Shown here one piece after another: positions 9,801-21,459 of a stretch of 64,000 nt of DNA (the first letter of the stretch is position 1; every line of letters begins with the position of its first letter). The DNA lies in NCBI GenBank assembly GCA_001692895.1, contig KV748202.1:1860001-1924000 (forward strand), given 5' to 3'. This stretch comes from Cenococcum geophilum 1.58. Lineage: Eukaryota; Ascomycota; Dothideomycetes; Gloniales; Gloniaceae. The notes beneath the pieces were generated by a model. It was given only the letters and a program-made list of their open reading frames with translations. It was not told the DNA's origin and ran no database searches. Position numbers and translations under genes: made by a program.

Positions 9801-10316
9801 GCCCGCGAAGCCCTACTGCACGCGTCCACGTCGCCGCGGGTGGAAACATCATCAGGAAATCGTTCCTTTTGATGGCTAAGTGCAGAGGCGATGGTAGGGA
9901 GCCGCCGCAGCGCATGCAGCGCTGTCGTCGCGGTCCTGTGGTGTTGAGCTCGCGACGCGTACCAAAGCATCGCCCTCAACAACACCAGGAGCCTTACTGC
10001 CTCCGCTGAGGCTCCTGCTCTACCACCTAGGGAGGCCTATCAAGGGATACTGGGATACGAAAACCACCCGATGTACGACTACCTGGCTCGTAGCCAGGCC
10101 CGAAACTGGCCTTATTATCAGCCAGTTGACGTGGACGCGTCCTAGGCGTACAACAGGACACCCTTAGGCTTGCACTAGCTCTGAGATCGTAAAAGGAATG
10201 CGACGAGGGCGTAGGGATCCTCTTTTTATAAGAACCTGTTAAGGTTAACACGTCGTAGATACCTTGTACGAAATTTGTTAAGGCCCCGAGGCCACCGCGA
10301 AGGACTTGTTAAGGCC
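9801..10316 (+). other. GC-richer 5' leader of LINE-1
   Basis: In contrast to everything around it, this segment is rich in CpG, CpA and TpG (GCCCGCGAAGCCC..., CGCAGCGCATGCAGCGCTG) and shows little RIP. It is the extreme 5' end, present only in full-length copies, which may have kept it below the repeat threshold for RIP (inference). Three short repeats of TTGTTAAGGCC-type sequence lie at its right edge (about 10278-10340). Open minus-strand frames here look incidental. Confidence 0.7.
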
Positions 10317-11610
10317 CTACCTAGAGAACTCGTTAAGGCTACCTTTACGAGGGCCTATCTGGTATCCGGTACACCCAGGTGACTCAGAAGAGGGTCTTAA
10401 TAGATATGGTGCGCGCGACCTGGACAGAGACGCGACGGCGACGTGACGGCGACGTGACGGCGACCAGATGGCTTGACGAGGTAAAAACACGGGCAAAGCT
10501 CTAGGTAGTGAAAACACAGGCCAGCTTCGACGGCCCTATAGCGTTTGACCTACGGTCGCAGGTGACTTACAGGAGGGTCTTAATAGGCGTAGTGCACGTA
10601 ACCTGACGTATATATGTATAAGGCGACTCACAGGAGGGTCTTAATAGGCGTGGTGCACGCAACCTGATACATATATATGGGGGAGGCTATAGGGGAAACA
10701 CAGGCCAGTCGGATAAGGTCGCGACAGTTAGAGATATAGGCCAGCTTATAAGAAGGGGGGACATAAGCTTGGTTAGTAGGAGAGGGGGGAGCAGGTTGCC
10801 CGGCATGGGACCTGTTCTATAGCCCCCTCCTATAAGACACGGTTAGCCTGTTATAAGGAGACTCTTATAGGCAACGCGAAACGGGAACTGGCAGTAGTAT
10901 AAGGTATAGCGCCCCTATACTACTACAGCCTCCTATGGGGCGTAGTGCGTAGTAGCTACTGCTAGCTCTAGGGACCTTACCCCTTAGCTGGGCTCTAACC
11001 CCTAGTGCACCTAGTAGGCAGGTAGGATTACGTCCTAGCTAGAGAGACTACTACGTGGCTCGAGAGAATGGATGCGCGTGTCGGTATACCAATAGATAGG
11101 ACTGCTTGCTAGGGCAGTACGCTAGTAAGGTACGCTTAAGGAGCAAACAGGAGTTACTTAGGCGGGGGAGGCTTTTTAGCTGGGCCTTAACCGCAGAAGG
11201 TACCTAAGGCTTCTATATTACAGGATGCAGCTACAACGCCCTTATAGGACTACGTCAGTAGGCGCGTAAGATAGGAGTTGCGACCCCTATAAATGGCAGC
11301 TTAAGCCCGTGCCGGCGGAAATAATAATAAGAGGCGTGAAACTAGAGGCTATAGAAGGCTCCTAAGCCATGCAAAAGCGTACTAACTCTAGGAGGAGACT
11401 CTTATATAGACTGCTGGGGGGCAGACTAGTACTTAGGTTAATCCTATTATAAGATACCCAAGAGAACTAGTGAAATTCCCTGTGTTATTAGTGGTAGCAG
11501 CTAACTGCTTATAGAAAGCCCTAAGCCCTAGGGCTTAGTAAGGGAAAGCTACTCGAAAACTAAGGTAGAGGCCTAGATAAGCAGGTATGTTAAACTCTAC
11601 TATATAACTA
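10317..11610 (+). promoter_or_regulatory. LINE-1 5' UTR unit (tandem elsewhere)
   Basis: This 1.29-kb unit starts CTAGAGAACTCGTTAAGG and ends AACTCTACTATATAACTACC. It has the same boundaries as the 1.34-kb repeat found 1.7 times in tandem at 51981-54190. It contains sub-repeats: GACGTGACGGC-type units at 10433-10467, and three copies of an AGGAGGGTCTTAATAGGCGT-type block (about 10377, 10561, 10622). Repeated 5' units are known to act as promoter monomers in some LINEs; a promoter role here is inference. Confidence 0.6.
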
Positions 11611-11689
11611 CCTGCCCAGCGTATACCCAGCGTAGCACCGGTCAGAGCTACGGTTAGGGTCTAAACACCAGAGGCATTAGGGACGGACC

Positions 11690-12650
11690 CAGAACAGATT
11701 CTTATATCGATTAAAACACACATACCAAAGGTAGTAGCAGTAAGGGTCCTACACAGCGGCGACGTAGAGGTTACGCTCCCTAACCAGTAGGCAAAGGACC
11801 AGACTATCACCCAGGGAGACACCCCTAAGTATAAGATCCTCCGCCAGGACTACCCAGTTGAAGTAATAGGAGTACCACTTAGTATATAAGTAGAAAGCGA
11901 ATAAGGCGCTATAAATGTATAGCTTATCTAGAGGATTATAGAGGCTACCAAAAAACTAGCCCCCGGAATTACTATAACTAGAGTTGTATGGCTCTATAAA
12001 GAACGTATAACGTATATAGGAGAATTACCAGGGTTCTAAAAGGTTAAAACACGCGGTACCCTAATAATTAACCTACTAACCTAAGAGATGTAGGCAACAG
12101 TAGCCCATAAAGGAGTAGTTATAAATAGCCTTTAGTACAAAGCCCGGCTATACCACTACGGAGTCTAAGTCCGATAATGCTTTAGATGCTAATAATAGGG
12201 ATATACTTAGAACGCATACGGGAAGTAAGTAAGGTGCGGAGAGTGCGCCGATAACTATAACACTAGGGACTGCCCTAAGGACAAGGGAGTTAAATACGTA
12301 AATTGCGGAAAAGAATATAGAGTAAGGTAAAAGGTGGAATATAGAACCTACTAGGTGTACCTAGAAGCCACTAGGATAAGATAAGCCTAACTGCACTAGA
12401 TTATAGCCACGCTCCGGGGAAACGCATATAAGGAGAAGGAGATAAGTAGGGCAAACAATAGTGGCTAGATAATTGAACAGCGGAAGAAAACTAGGATACT
12501 TACCCTAATAGGAGCAGCCTCCGCCTAACTAGCAGCAAAACGAGCCATAGGACGCCCGTAAGGCAGTACTAACACTGCTAGAGACCTATCCTAACAAAGA
12601 ATCCTAATTATAGCGGCCCTAAGTGAAACGCCCTAGATATAAATGGAAGA
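11690..12650 (+). pseudogene. LINE-1 ORF1 (gag-like nucleic-acid-binding protein)
   Basis: ORF1 products of this clade coat the LINE RNA. The frame contains CCHC zinc-knuckle patterns around 12177-12320. The visible Cys/His residues come in the order C-x2-C-x4-H (reading CF.C...YGHT), then RCGECADNYNTRDCPKD, then VNCG near 12300. A basic segment with AxRAIGRP-like residues near the C terminus (about 12540-12560) precedes ORF2. Multiple in-frame stops at former Gln/Trp codons break it. The start codon is not certain; coding texture begins at about 11690, right after the 5' unit. Confidence 0.75.
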
Positions 12651-12689
12651 CGCCTATAAGTCACCAGACAAACTATAAAAGGATTAATA

Positions 12690-15600
12690 ATAATATAATA
12701 TAACTATAGACACTTAAACTATAGAGTAATACGCCCTTTATTTAACAGCCTAGACCTAGAAGAATACTAGATAATAGCCTTATAGGAGCTAGCGTATAAT
12801 AAATAAACCCGTAAAATGTACTAACTAAAAGGATACTACCTTCTATACGAACTAAACCTATCTACCTATATATACTTCCTAATTAGCTAACGCATTAACA
12901 TATAGGCCTAGAGCTATTACACTATTAGCCCTAATATAGCTAAACTATAAATAGCTACAAATAGGGGCCAAATTAGTATAATTAATATCTATAACCTAAG
13001 CGATAACAGGCCCTAGATAACTATGTAGGGGCTACTCTAATAAATAATTAATATAGTAGAAGGCGAGATAATAGTCCTAGGGGACTTTAATATACACTAT
13101 ATAGCATAGGGAGGATAGCAGGCTATAGTAGAAGTATAGGCGACTTACCTGCTTAACGAACTAAAAACGCGAGGCCTCGCCCTAACTACCCTAATAGGCG
13201 AACCTACCTGGAAAAGAGGAACCTAAGAGAGTATAATTGACCTTATATTTATATATAAAGCACTAGTAGACTAGCTAGCTTTCTACGGGCTAGAGAATAT
13301 ATAGGTAATAACTGCAGACCATATACCTATACGGATAACCCTTAACATTAACGTACTAGCGTAATAAACCCGCCAGAGATACGCTATTTAGAAACTCGAT
13401 TAGGAAAAATATACCTAGGAAATCACTAATAGGCTAGTAATAATACCTTAGGCAACGCTAGAGGATATCTAGAAGACTATAAGTAACTGCCTAGATAAGT
13501 ACTGCCTAATGGCCTAGCCTAGTAAATACGCCCGGCATAAATGGTTACTAGAGGTAGCGCAGATACTCATAGGCTTAAGGAGGGCAAGGCGATAGTATAG
13601 TAAGATAGGCGAGGTCTACCACTAATAGAGTTATAAAGCCCTAAAGAATAGGCTTAAGAAGATAATATGGAAGGAGAGTAGAAATAGCTGGCGCCAGTTT
13701 TTTAAGGAAATTACTTTAGACCCTACTAAGCTATATAACTAGGGACTCTGGCAAATATTAAAGTGGAGTAGGCGAGCCATAGGGGAAACGCTAGGGGACC
13801 CCTACCTACCCGCACTACGTTAGATAGTATACAACTAGTATATAAATAACAACGGGGAAAAAATAAGAATATTAGCAAAGAGGTTTTTCTTAGGCGTAGG
13901 CCAAGCAGACTTATAGGACACCAGTAACTAAGACTACCCCCTACCCCTAGAGATTAGCTAGATAGTCTTAATAAAGGATATAAAAGAAGCTATTCGGAAG
14001 CTCCCTATAGGCAAAGCGGTAGGACTAAATAGGATCCCAAATAAGGCAATTAAGGCCGCGTTAGAAGCCTTAGCAATACTACTAGCAAACGCTGCAACTA
14101 CCTACCTATACGAAGGCAATCTACTAGACTACTATAAAGTAATAACTATAGTCGTCTTAAGAAAGCTAAATAAAAAGGACTACTCTCTCCTAGGAAGCTA
14201 CTAACCAATCGCCCTTAAAAATACGCTAGGAAAGCTTCTAGAAAAGATAGTTATAAAGCGTATATAAGACGCCGCAGAGGAGTAAGGACTACTACTATGG
14301 ACATAAATAGGCGCAAGAAAGAAGCGATTAACCCTTTTAGCCCTCTCCCTAATTACCTCTAGCGTCTAGGCGGCGTGGCAAGCCTACTTAGAATGCGTAG
14401 TATCTATACTTAGCTTAGACCTAAGTAGAGCCTTTAACAACGTATTATATAAGAGACTCCTATAGATCCTAAAAAAGAAGGGTCTACTAGAATAGATAGT
14501 TAAGTTTACACAAGCATTTCTAATAGGGCGTACCACTAAGATAGTGTTTAAGGGCTACGAAAGCGAATTAATACTAATACCTATAGGCATCCCACAGGGG
14601 TCGCCCCTATCGCCAATCCTGTTCTTATTCTTTATATCTAAGCTACTAGAGATATTTAAGAGTAACTAGGAAACAGTAGCCTTAGGATTTATAGATAATA
14701 TAAACCTAATTATATAGGGAAACATAGCAATAGAAAACTGTACTAGACTAAACTAGGCGTACGACAGGTACGTCACATAGGCAAAACGGCATGGCGCTAA
14801 ATTTGCACTAGATAAATACCAGCTTATCCATTTTATAAGGAAAAGAAGGGCGAATAACGACCTAGCGTTAATAGTAAGCATCTAGGGCTGCGAAGCAAAA
14901 CTAGAAGCCACCCTTAAGGTCCTAGGGGTATAGGTAGACGCTAGACTAAACTAGAATGCGTATATTATACAGGCGACTTATAGGGGAGTAGCAGCATTCA
15001 CAGCGATATTACGTATTGCAGCCTCGACCTGGGGACCCTTATTTAGACGTACACGACTACTATATACAGCTATAGTAAGGCCAACAATGCTATATAGCGC
15101 CTAGATCTAGGGCGTAGACCTAAAAGGCAAGCCACTAGCAAAAAGCTCCCTAGAGCCACTAGTTAAACTATAAAACTAATACCTACGTAAAATTACAGGG
15201 GCCTATAAGAGGACACCACGTGCCGCACTAGAACGCGAAGTAGTAGTACCTCTACTAAATATATATATAGACACAATTGCTATATAAAGAGCAGCTACAG
15301 TACAAGACCACCTAGTAAAGAAGGATATACGCTAAATACTTAATCGTATATAAGGAGTAAGGGCCCCCCGAAGGGGCAACGCGCCTAAGCTTATAAGCTA
15401 GGAAGCCCTCTGCCTATATATAGTAGAGAAAGAACAGGAAATATAGGAGCTACTATAACACTAAGCGGAGACCTAGCGCCACGCCGGCAGAGCGCTACCA
15501 CGGCAGTAGAGGATAGGAGGCCACTAGCATAAGTGGAGATCCACTATATGCATCGCAAGATGGGCAGATATTAAGTGAAACCAACGATAGAAAAAGGCGG

Positions 15601-16130
15601 CAAAAATATAAAGGGCAGCCATATGGATTACCCTATAGACGACACTAACCCTCCCCCTATATAAAGGACAGACGAAGGCAGAATCTATAGCTGCCTTTCT
15701 ACTAAGGACAGAGGTCCTAGGGCTAAATGCATAGCTAGTAAGCATCTATGTCCCAAATATTACGCCATACTATACGTGCGGATGGCCTATATAGTTAGTA
15801 CGCCACGTACTACTATTCTGCAACTAACGCACTGCAAAAGACCAGTTATTCGCTAGAGTAGGCACAAATAATATTACCTAAATACTCTTTATAAGTAGGG
15901 GTCTATATAAAGCAGCACAATGGCTTATAAGCTAAGGAGTCCTTTAACAGTTCCAGATAGCAAATGAGATCCAACAGGAGGACACTAAAGGATACGCCCC
16001 CTTCCAGTCCCTTAGAGACTGGACACCCCCTACCTAGTTAAAGGTGGCACGCCGGCGAATTACTAAACCCTCCTACTACCCCCCTAGATCTTCCAAGATA
16101 CCTTAGAAGTATAGTACGTAAGGCAGACAT
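12690..16130 (+). pseudogene. LINE-1 ORF2: endonuclease and reverse transcriptase
   Basis: It would nick the target and reverse-transcribe the element RNA. About 12700-13380 reads as an APE-type endonuclease; GDFN-type residues occur at 13080-13095 and TADHIPIRI-like residues near 13315. Reverse transcriptase follows: SLDLSRAFNN (about 14410-14440), GIPQGSPLSPILFLFFIS (about 14585-14640), and a GFIDN segment in place of the catalytic F-x-DD (about 14687-14701). The region after it reads like the thumb of I-group enzymes. A C-terminal zinc motif YTCGWPI...RHVLLFCN lies at 15766-15832. About 1,150 codons is normal for Tad1 ORF2. Many RIP-type stops make it dead. Confidence 0.88.
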
Positions 16131-16200
16131 TATATAAAGGTATACAGGCTAGGCGAAGGCGGAGCGCGTAAGACTAGCTGAAAGGATATACCTAGGTTTT

Positions 16201-16214
16201 CCCCCCTAGGGGGG
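16201..16214. other. Perfect palindrome CCCCCCTAGGGGGG in the LINE-1 3' UTR
   Basis: A 14-bp G/C palindrome with T runs on its right side. It may form a stem in the 3' RNA end that the reverse transcriptase must recognise (inference). The 1-kb SINE-like copies carry C-rich/G-rich stretches at corresponding places near their ends. Confidence 0.6.
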
Positions 16215-16307
16215 TTTTTCCTATATATAGAAGGTAGAAGCCTGTATAGACCTAAAAAGGGACCGAATCGGGCGATAAATAGAATTAATAATAATAATTA
16301 TATTAAT

Positions 16308-17558
16308 TAACGCCTATAGCTCGAGTTTGTTCTAAAGCATAGTATTAAGATATATAGTGTTATATTATAGCATCTGCTCTTTATAGTTGTTCCATTTATT
16401 AGTCCTACGGTAGAATGCCTTCTATAGCTTATATACTTACTCTAAATACTCTATATTTATACCTCCGATTACTTCTAATCGCTAAATACTTTCTAGATAG
16501 TAGGTAATAGTATATAGCTTAGGAATATTAAAGTGTAGTAGTCTTACCTTACTTAGTTAAAATAGAAGGAATATATCCTTTATCTTATCTATTCTATAAA
16601 TAGCTACTACTAGATACCGGATAGTTGATTCGTTGTATAATATATATTAAGATAGTATAGTAAAGTCTATAAACGCCCAGATAAATAGCATAGCGCCTTT
16701 ATTCTATTTTAGTAAGGGTGCTATAGTAGGGACCAATTATTATAATAGAGATTTATATATCTTTCCTATTTATTAGCCGACATTTACCTAGCTATCCTAC
16801 ACTATTATATTAGTAAATTATTCCACCTATGCAAAGCGGGTAGTAATAAGTATATTAATATTTAATATCTCCTAGCCGCAACTATCTATACGCGGGATAT
16901 TAAGGCCCTAATATTTTCCGGCCTATATTTCGCTTTATATAAGCCCCTTAATCTAGTATATAAGATGTTTACTAGTAAGGCTTTTAAGCACCTAGTATAG
17001 GAAATTAGGCGCTATTATCTTATAGATATTAAATAGATTATAACTCTATATAAAGTTGCAGAACGGCTAAATATAATCTAAGTTATCCTTCTTATTAGTA
17101 TTATAACCTTCCTACTATATTTATATTTAGTCTTTTGTTAATAAGTATATACAGAACGGCTATGGTCGCTAGATGGCAGTTATTAGATTAGATTATTTAT
17201 TTATATATATATAACAAGTTAAACATTTACAGCCACTTTTAATACCTATAAGCGTAACCTATTCTTTATAATTAGCTATAAATATAGCCAAAAGTAGAAA
17301 GTAGTATTAATCCTAGCTATCCGCGTATAGGAGACGTACTCCTTCTTTACTAGCTTTCTCTAACGCTATAGGCATTATTAGCATAACTATACTAGTAGTA
17401 GGGTTGTCGCTAAAGTATATATTTAAGGATAGCCGCGAGGGTCTTATATTGCACCGCTAGTTATATTATTTAGTTGCTAGGTATATAAACCAGGAGGTAT
17501 ATAAGCAGTAATAGGGCTAGTTAATTTACGGATTATTAAATACGTAGTTTAATATTTC
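16308..17558 (-). pseudogene. Transposase-like relic, middle part with Plavaka-like C-terminal motif
   Basis: This continues the minus-strand gene interrupted by LINE-1 on one side and the SINE-like element on the other. Visible blocks include NFLYQVLKSLTSKHLIYQ (about 16975-17030), GAMLFIWAFIDFTILSQY (about 16645-16700) and KAFYRRTNKWNNYKEQML (about 16378-16432). The last block, preceded by an acidic IEYLEQVYK-like run, resembles the end of the DDE domain of fungal Plavaka-type transposases, where a conserved Glu precedes 'YR-x-(S/T)N'. The match is from memory of the family pattern; a profile search is needed. In-frame stops are frequent. Confidence 0.45.
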
Positions 17559-17574
17559 TAATTAAAATATAGAG

Positions 17575-18580
17575 GCCGTCGAAAACGGACTCTGCACCTG
17601 TACGTGGTGACGGCTACGAACCTGAGTCTTCGAAGTTCAGACTTAGAGCTAACGCAGAGACGTCACACAGCGTGCGATACGACCTAGTGGTGGTGGTTAT
17701 AGGTATTGTGGGCGGTGGTGAAAAGTTTTTACATAGGATGGTGAGATCTCGAAAACAACCACTGAGTGCCCCTTACAGCAATAACAACAACACTATTCTC
17801 CTATCAAGGCACCTGTACGATCCAACATGNATACGCGGCATTCGATAATATCCCCTAACCCCCAGTAGAGAGCATCGACGACCTCTTACGTCAACGAACG
17901 AGCGATTGCGAACGAGCAACGAGCAAATATACGGCCCCTCCTAACCCCTAGGGCAATCGCCCGCGGAGCATGCGGTCACTCGCCATCAACTATTAAATAC
18001 TACCTGGCAGCCTGGACAACACTGTACGGTTTTCCTGTCTCCTTTTAAGGAGTGGTGACCCTTGGCGAGGGCCTAGTGACTAGGGCCTAGGCACAAAAGA
18101 TACTCAGGCACACACGTCCCGCTCGCCTTTTGGTATAGTGGTTTATGGATGAATCCCCCTTACGCCTTCGATAGGCCTTAGGGGGGGGGAGGCATGGCGT
18201 ATATGGCAATGGGTAACAAGAGATGGCATACAGGGGGTGGTCAAAATACGGAATACAACCATAAGTGTACAGCAATCGAACGGCAAGGCCTAGCTAGGAC
18301 GTAGTGAACCCTAGCTGGGATAAGCTAGAGAAGGAAGCAGTGGTTCCCAAGGAGTTCGAACATCTAAGGAGGACAGGACGTAGCCGTAGGCCCGCAGGGC
18401 CGCCGCTATGGACGAACATGGCAAACCGGGGTTTTTCATCCTACTGAGGTGGCTTATAGGGTTTTTCCTCCCCCAAACTGCAGGGTTTTCTTCCTGTAAA
18501 TTATAAGTTTTCCCCTTATAACGGAGTAGTCTGCGTGGGCCTAGATAGGATCCGTATCAGACGTTAATCAAGAATTACTA
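17575..18580 (+). mobile_element. SINE-like/non-autonomous retroelement, copy 1
   Basis: A 1,006-bp element without coding capacity, flanked by an exact 17-bp duplication CTAATTAAAATATAGAG (17558-17574, 18581-18597). Such a long duplication points to LINE-mediated target-primed insertion. It begins GCCGTCGAAAACGGACTCTG and ends with GGATCCGTATCAGACGTTAAT plus a short A/T tail. The 3' end resembles the ends of LINE-B (GGATCC...AGACGTTAAG) and, more loosely, LINE-1. It lies inside the minus-strand relic, is GC-richer and less RIP-affected than its host, and has a hairpin (CCCCCT...AGGGGG) at about 18160-18192. No clear A/B box was found. Confidence 0.8.
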
Positions 18581-18597
18581 CTAATTAAAATATAGAG

Positions 18598-19060
18598 TGG
18601 CTATGCTTTCTTGCCGCCGGCGTGTTATATTAGTTAGGTCTTATCGCTAGCTAATATAATTAGCACTATAGTTACACTAAGCGGTAGCTACTCTTGCGTC
18701 TCCTACTACCAGTTTGCTATATTAAGCTTATTATATATTCTTATTCCTGCTAATAAGTACTACCTTACTAGCGAGAAAGTCATATCTCCTTAAAAAGGGC
18801 CGTGACTAATAAGGAAGGATATAATCTCTAGAGCATTTTAGTAACATACTAGCAGCTACTAGTCCCTTATAGTTACAATTATTTTAATTTACTGCGGTTA
18901 ATTACTTTTAGATTGTATTTATTTTAAAAGTAGTTTTGCTTTAACATTATTAGCACTCTAGTAAGAAAAATAGTTAGTAAACATTCCCTAAAGCCTAATA
19001 TCGTTAAACTACTTATTAATAGCGCGGTTAGAAGTCCTATAGCTTACCTACTATAAGACC
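18598..19060 (-). pseudogene. Transposase-like relic, 5' part
   Basis: The minus-strand frame continues across the SINE insertion: reading through the single remaining duplication keeps protein-like texture (KLVVGDARVATA at about 18680-18715). This is upstream coding sequence of the same relic. I recognise no domain, and its true 5' end is unclear. Confidence 0.35.
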
Positions 19061-19104
19061 TATACGTATTCTGCCTTACTACTAAATAGATAAAATAAGG
19101 GAGG

Positions 19105-19160
19105 TGTCTTATCTAGTATACTGCCAGTACGCTTAATACGCGGTATAATGTCGTATACTG
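19105..19160. repeat. Stray units of the 30-bp minisatellite
   Basis: GTATACTGCC...TAATACGCGGTAT and GTATACTGCCGTAGTAT match the units of the array at 5706-6038, 13 kb away in the same element. Confidence 0.6.
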
Positions 19161-19404
19161 CCGTAGTATCGTCCGTAGTTTATAGATTTCCTTAGTTCTA
19201 TTCTAGAGGCTTTTCTATAATGCGGCTAGTAGCCTCTTTAAATGTTTTAGTTTAAAAGACGTCTATAGATATTCTAGTTAAAGTTTACTAATTGGTCTTA
19301 ACTATTGCCAGGTTATGCACCCTATTAAATATTGCGGAATTATTATTATAGTGTATATCCGCAGCCCTATTATTTAGCTTATTAACAATATTATCGCCTA
19401 GAGC

Positions 19405-19614
19405 TTATATAGGTGGCCACTTATTACCTTACTCTAATTTGGCCTTATAATTAGTTATATAATACCCTTCCAAGGTTTAATAGTATAATAGTGTATTATT
19501 GTCCATATATTATATAAGTGGCCACTTATTATATTACTTTAGCTTAGCCCTATAATAGGCTGTTTAATACTCCTCTAAGCTTTAATAGCGTAAGGGTATA
19601 TTATTATTATTATT
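19405..19614 (-). repeat. Tandem 105-bp duplication, in-frame (35 codons)
   Basis: Two units begin at TATAGGTGGCCACTTATTAC and TATAAGTGGCCACTTATTAT and keep a 105-bp period. On the minus strand each encodes a similar stretch of about 35 residues rich in Tyr, Lys and Leu (YKAKLE...KWPP in one unit). The period in whole codons suggests a former protein repeat. The product is unknown. Confidence 0.6.
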
Positions 19615-20289
19615 TTTAATATTAATACCCTTATATCTACCCTTCTTCTATTTCTATTGTCTTAAATAATATTATTTATAACAGGTTAGACCGCCTGTGC
19701 TTTTTACTTTAGTCCTACACTTTCTATATTGCCGCTAGATAGAGCTTATTTATAAATTACCGCATTAAGCTATAATTTACTGCGGTTTGGTTAAAAGGGA
19801 GCTAAAAATAACATCTATATGGAACTGTATATTCGAAGTAATATTTATAGCTTATGCTACGTTATAAGCTAGTTAAAATAGGAGGAGTATAGTAAGAGTA
19901 TAGCAATATCCGTGGACACTAATGCGCTAAATAGCGCAACCCGTTGCGTTTTGCGCTAATTTACGCTAGATTATATTACGTTAGGCTAGGAGACTCTACT
20001 TATTACTAATATCGCGCCGCCTCTCTATTATACTAAGCATAGGATTCTAAATACTACTATTCCCTACTTAGGATACTAAACTATTTTTTATAATAGGACG
20101 CGATATATAATAGCGGTATACTATAAATACGGCGTAGTATAACTCTATAAGCGCTACAGACCTGTAAAAAGATATATAGCTTATTACTAGCTTAGGCATT
20201 ACTACGGAGAGACTTAATACTATTAAGTGGACTTTTAAGTAGGTTATTATTAAGGACGGCATTTTATATATTTTATTTCGCGGACAACT
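19615..20289. other. Gap without a supported gene
   Basis: Low-complexity ATT runs (19600-19620), AT-rich RIP-type sequence and a 75-codon minus-strand frame (20068-20295) lying opposite the start of the plus-strand relic. I treat that frame as incidental. The divergent orientation of the relics on either side suggests that promoters once lay here. Confidence 0.4.
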
Positions 20290-21450
20290 AAACAATTTAC
20301 TACGCGAGTAGGCGATCTAGAAAGTTATCCGTTAGGTAGTAGAATGCGAGAAGGCACTAGCGCTATAGGTATATAAGGCTATATAAAACATACTAGCCCG
20401 CGTATAGTTAAATATGCGTAAGAAGATAAAAGTGCTAGGGCGGCCTGGCATTAACTATATAGTAGATATAGAAAGGGGGTATATAGCTGCCGCAAACTCG
20501 TAGAGTTTATCCTAGCTTAACTATATATAAAACTACGGCTATAATCTTAAACGACTTATTATACTACTTTATAGGCGGAAACTAGATAGTATAAACTTAG
20601 TCCTAAGTATAGATGTAGCCTTAAGTCTAGTATTGCTGTTTAATACGCCTTAAGACCTATATATAGTTAAATATTAGCTACTAGTTAAGATATTTTTAGA
20701 GGCTGGGGTAGATTATAATAAGAAGTAGATATAGGCCGCCTATATAGAGACTATACCTATCTAAAACAATAGGGCCTTAAGGGCTACTCTATTAAGGGCA
20801 GTTTATTATAGGGTAGGCTAGGTTATATTTACGGCTATCCGTAAAGATAGTATATAGGTGTCTATTATAATTATAATATATTACTAACGTTTATTTAGCC
20901 CTATCTTTAGCGTAATATATTTCGCTAGGCGGGCTAAAAGGTATTAATTAATTACAGTTAATTTAATCTACGTGGAGATAGTGACTTTAGTTAAGTTTAC
21001 CTTACAGCGAGACCTCCTATCGCACTAGGAAGCCCTAAGATTATTACCTATATATATAATTTTAGGTTATCTAAACGTAGTATAGCAAATTGCCTTTACT
21101 ATAGGCTCTTTTATTAGGGGCAACTATATAGATATTATATTTGTCCTATGTTTTACTAGCTAGTAGCTAGTATAGTAGGACAGGTATTATTCTAAGGGCC
21201 TATAGCATTAGCGATAAGTTTCTTAAGATATAGTAACGGCGTGCTAATACTAGGAATAGCATACCCAATATAAGTAGGAGAGGGCGTTAGGTTACGTTAC
21301 CTTAGTAATAGCTATAGCAAAAAAAGAATTAGATCCTATTTAAGGTTATTATAGTTTAGTAAAAATAGAGGCGGCCTATATTATACGGAGAGTAATTAAT
21401 AATAGTTGCGGTTGTTAGCAAGATATCTAGACTATAATCTAACTAGTTAA
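20290..21450 (+). pseudogene. Unrecognised plus-strand coding relic (A)
   Basis: A single plus frame can be followed for more than 1 kb with RIP-type stops. Visible blocks are MRKKIKVLGRPGINYIVDIE (20411-20470), LDSINLVLSIDVALSLVLLF (about 20580-20640) and EALRLLPIYIILGYLNVVQ (about 21030-21085), with NNSCGCQQD near 21400. I do not recognise the family. It lies head-to-head with the minus-strand transposase-like relic, within the 28.4-kb element. Confidence 0.4.
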
Positions 21451-21459
21451 GTACTTAGG

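Larger units (their letters stand above)
9801..16296 (+). mobile_element. LINE-1: full-length Tad1-like non-LTR retrotransposon
   Basis: About 6.5 kb flanked by an exact 11-bp duplication (9790-9800, 16297-16307). In order it has a GC-richer 5' leader, a 1.3-kb 5' unit that recurs in tandem at 51981-54190, ORF1 with CCHC zinc knuckles, ORF2 with APE-type endonuclease, reverse transcriptase and a C-terminal zinc motif, a short 3' UTR with a C6/G6 palindrome, and a terminal AAT repeat. This is the organisation of Tad1/I-group LINEs. It is inserted in the minus-strand relic of the 28.4-kb element. Coding parts are strongly RIP-mutated, so it is dead. Confidence 0.9.

Noticed and set aside
9791-10517. 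Minus-strand frames of 64-74 codons in the LINE-1 5' end
   Set aside because: They are antisense to the LINE leader and explained by low stop density in un-RIPped GC-rich sequence.
15524-15745. 73-codon minus-strand frame
   Set aside because: It is antisense to the C-terminal part of LINE-1 ORF2, which explains the local lack of stops.
18087-18275. 62-codon minus-strand frame in the SINE-like element
   Set aside because: Not maintained in copy 2 of the element, and the element has no other coding sign.
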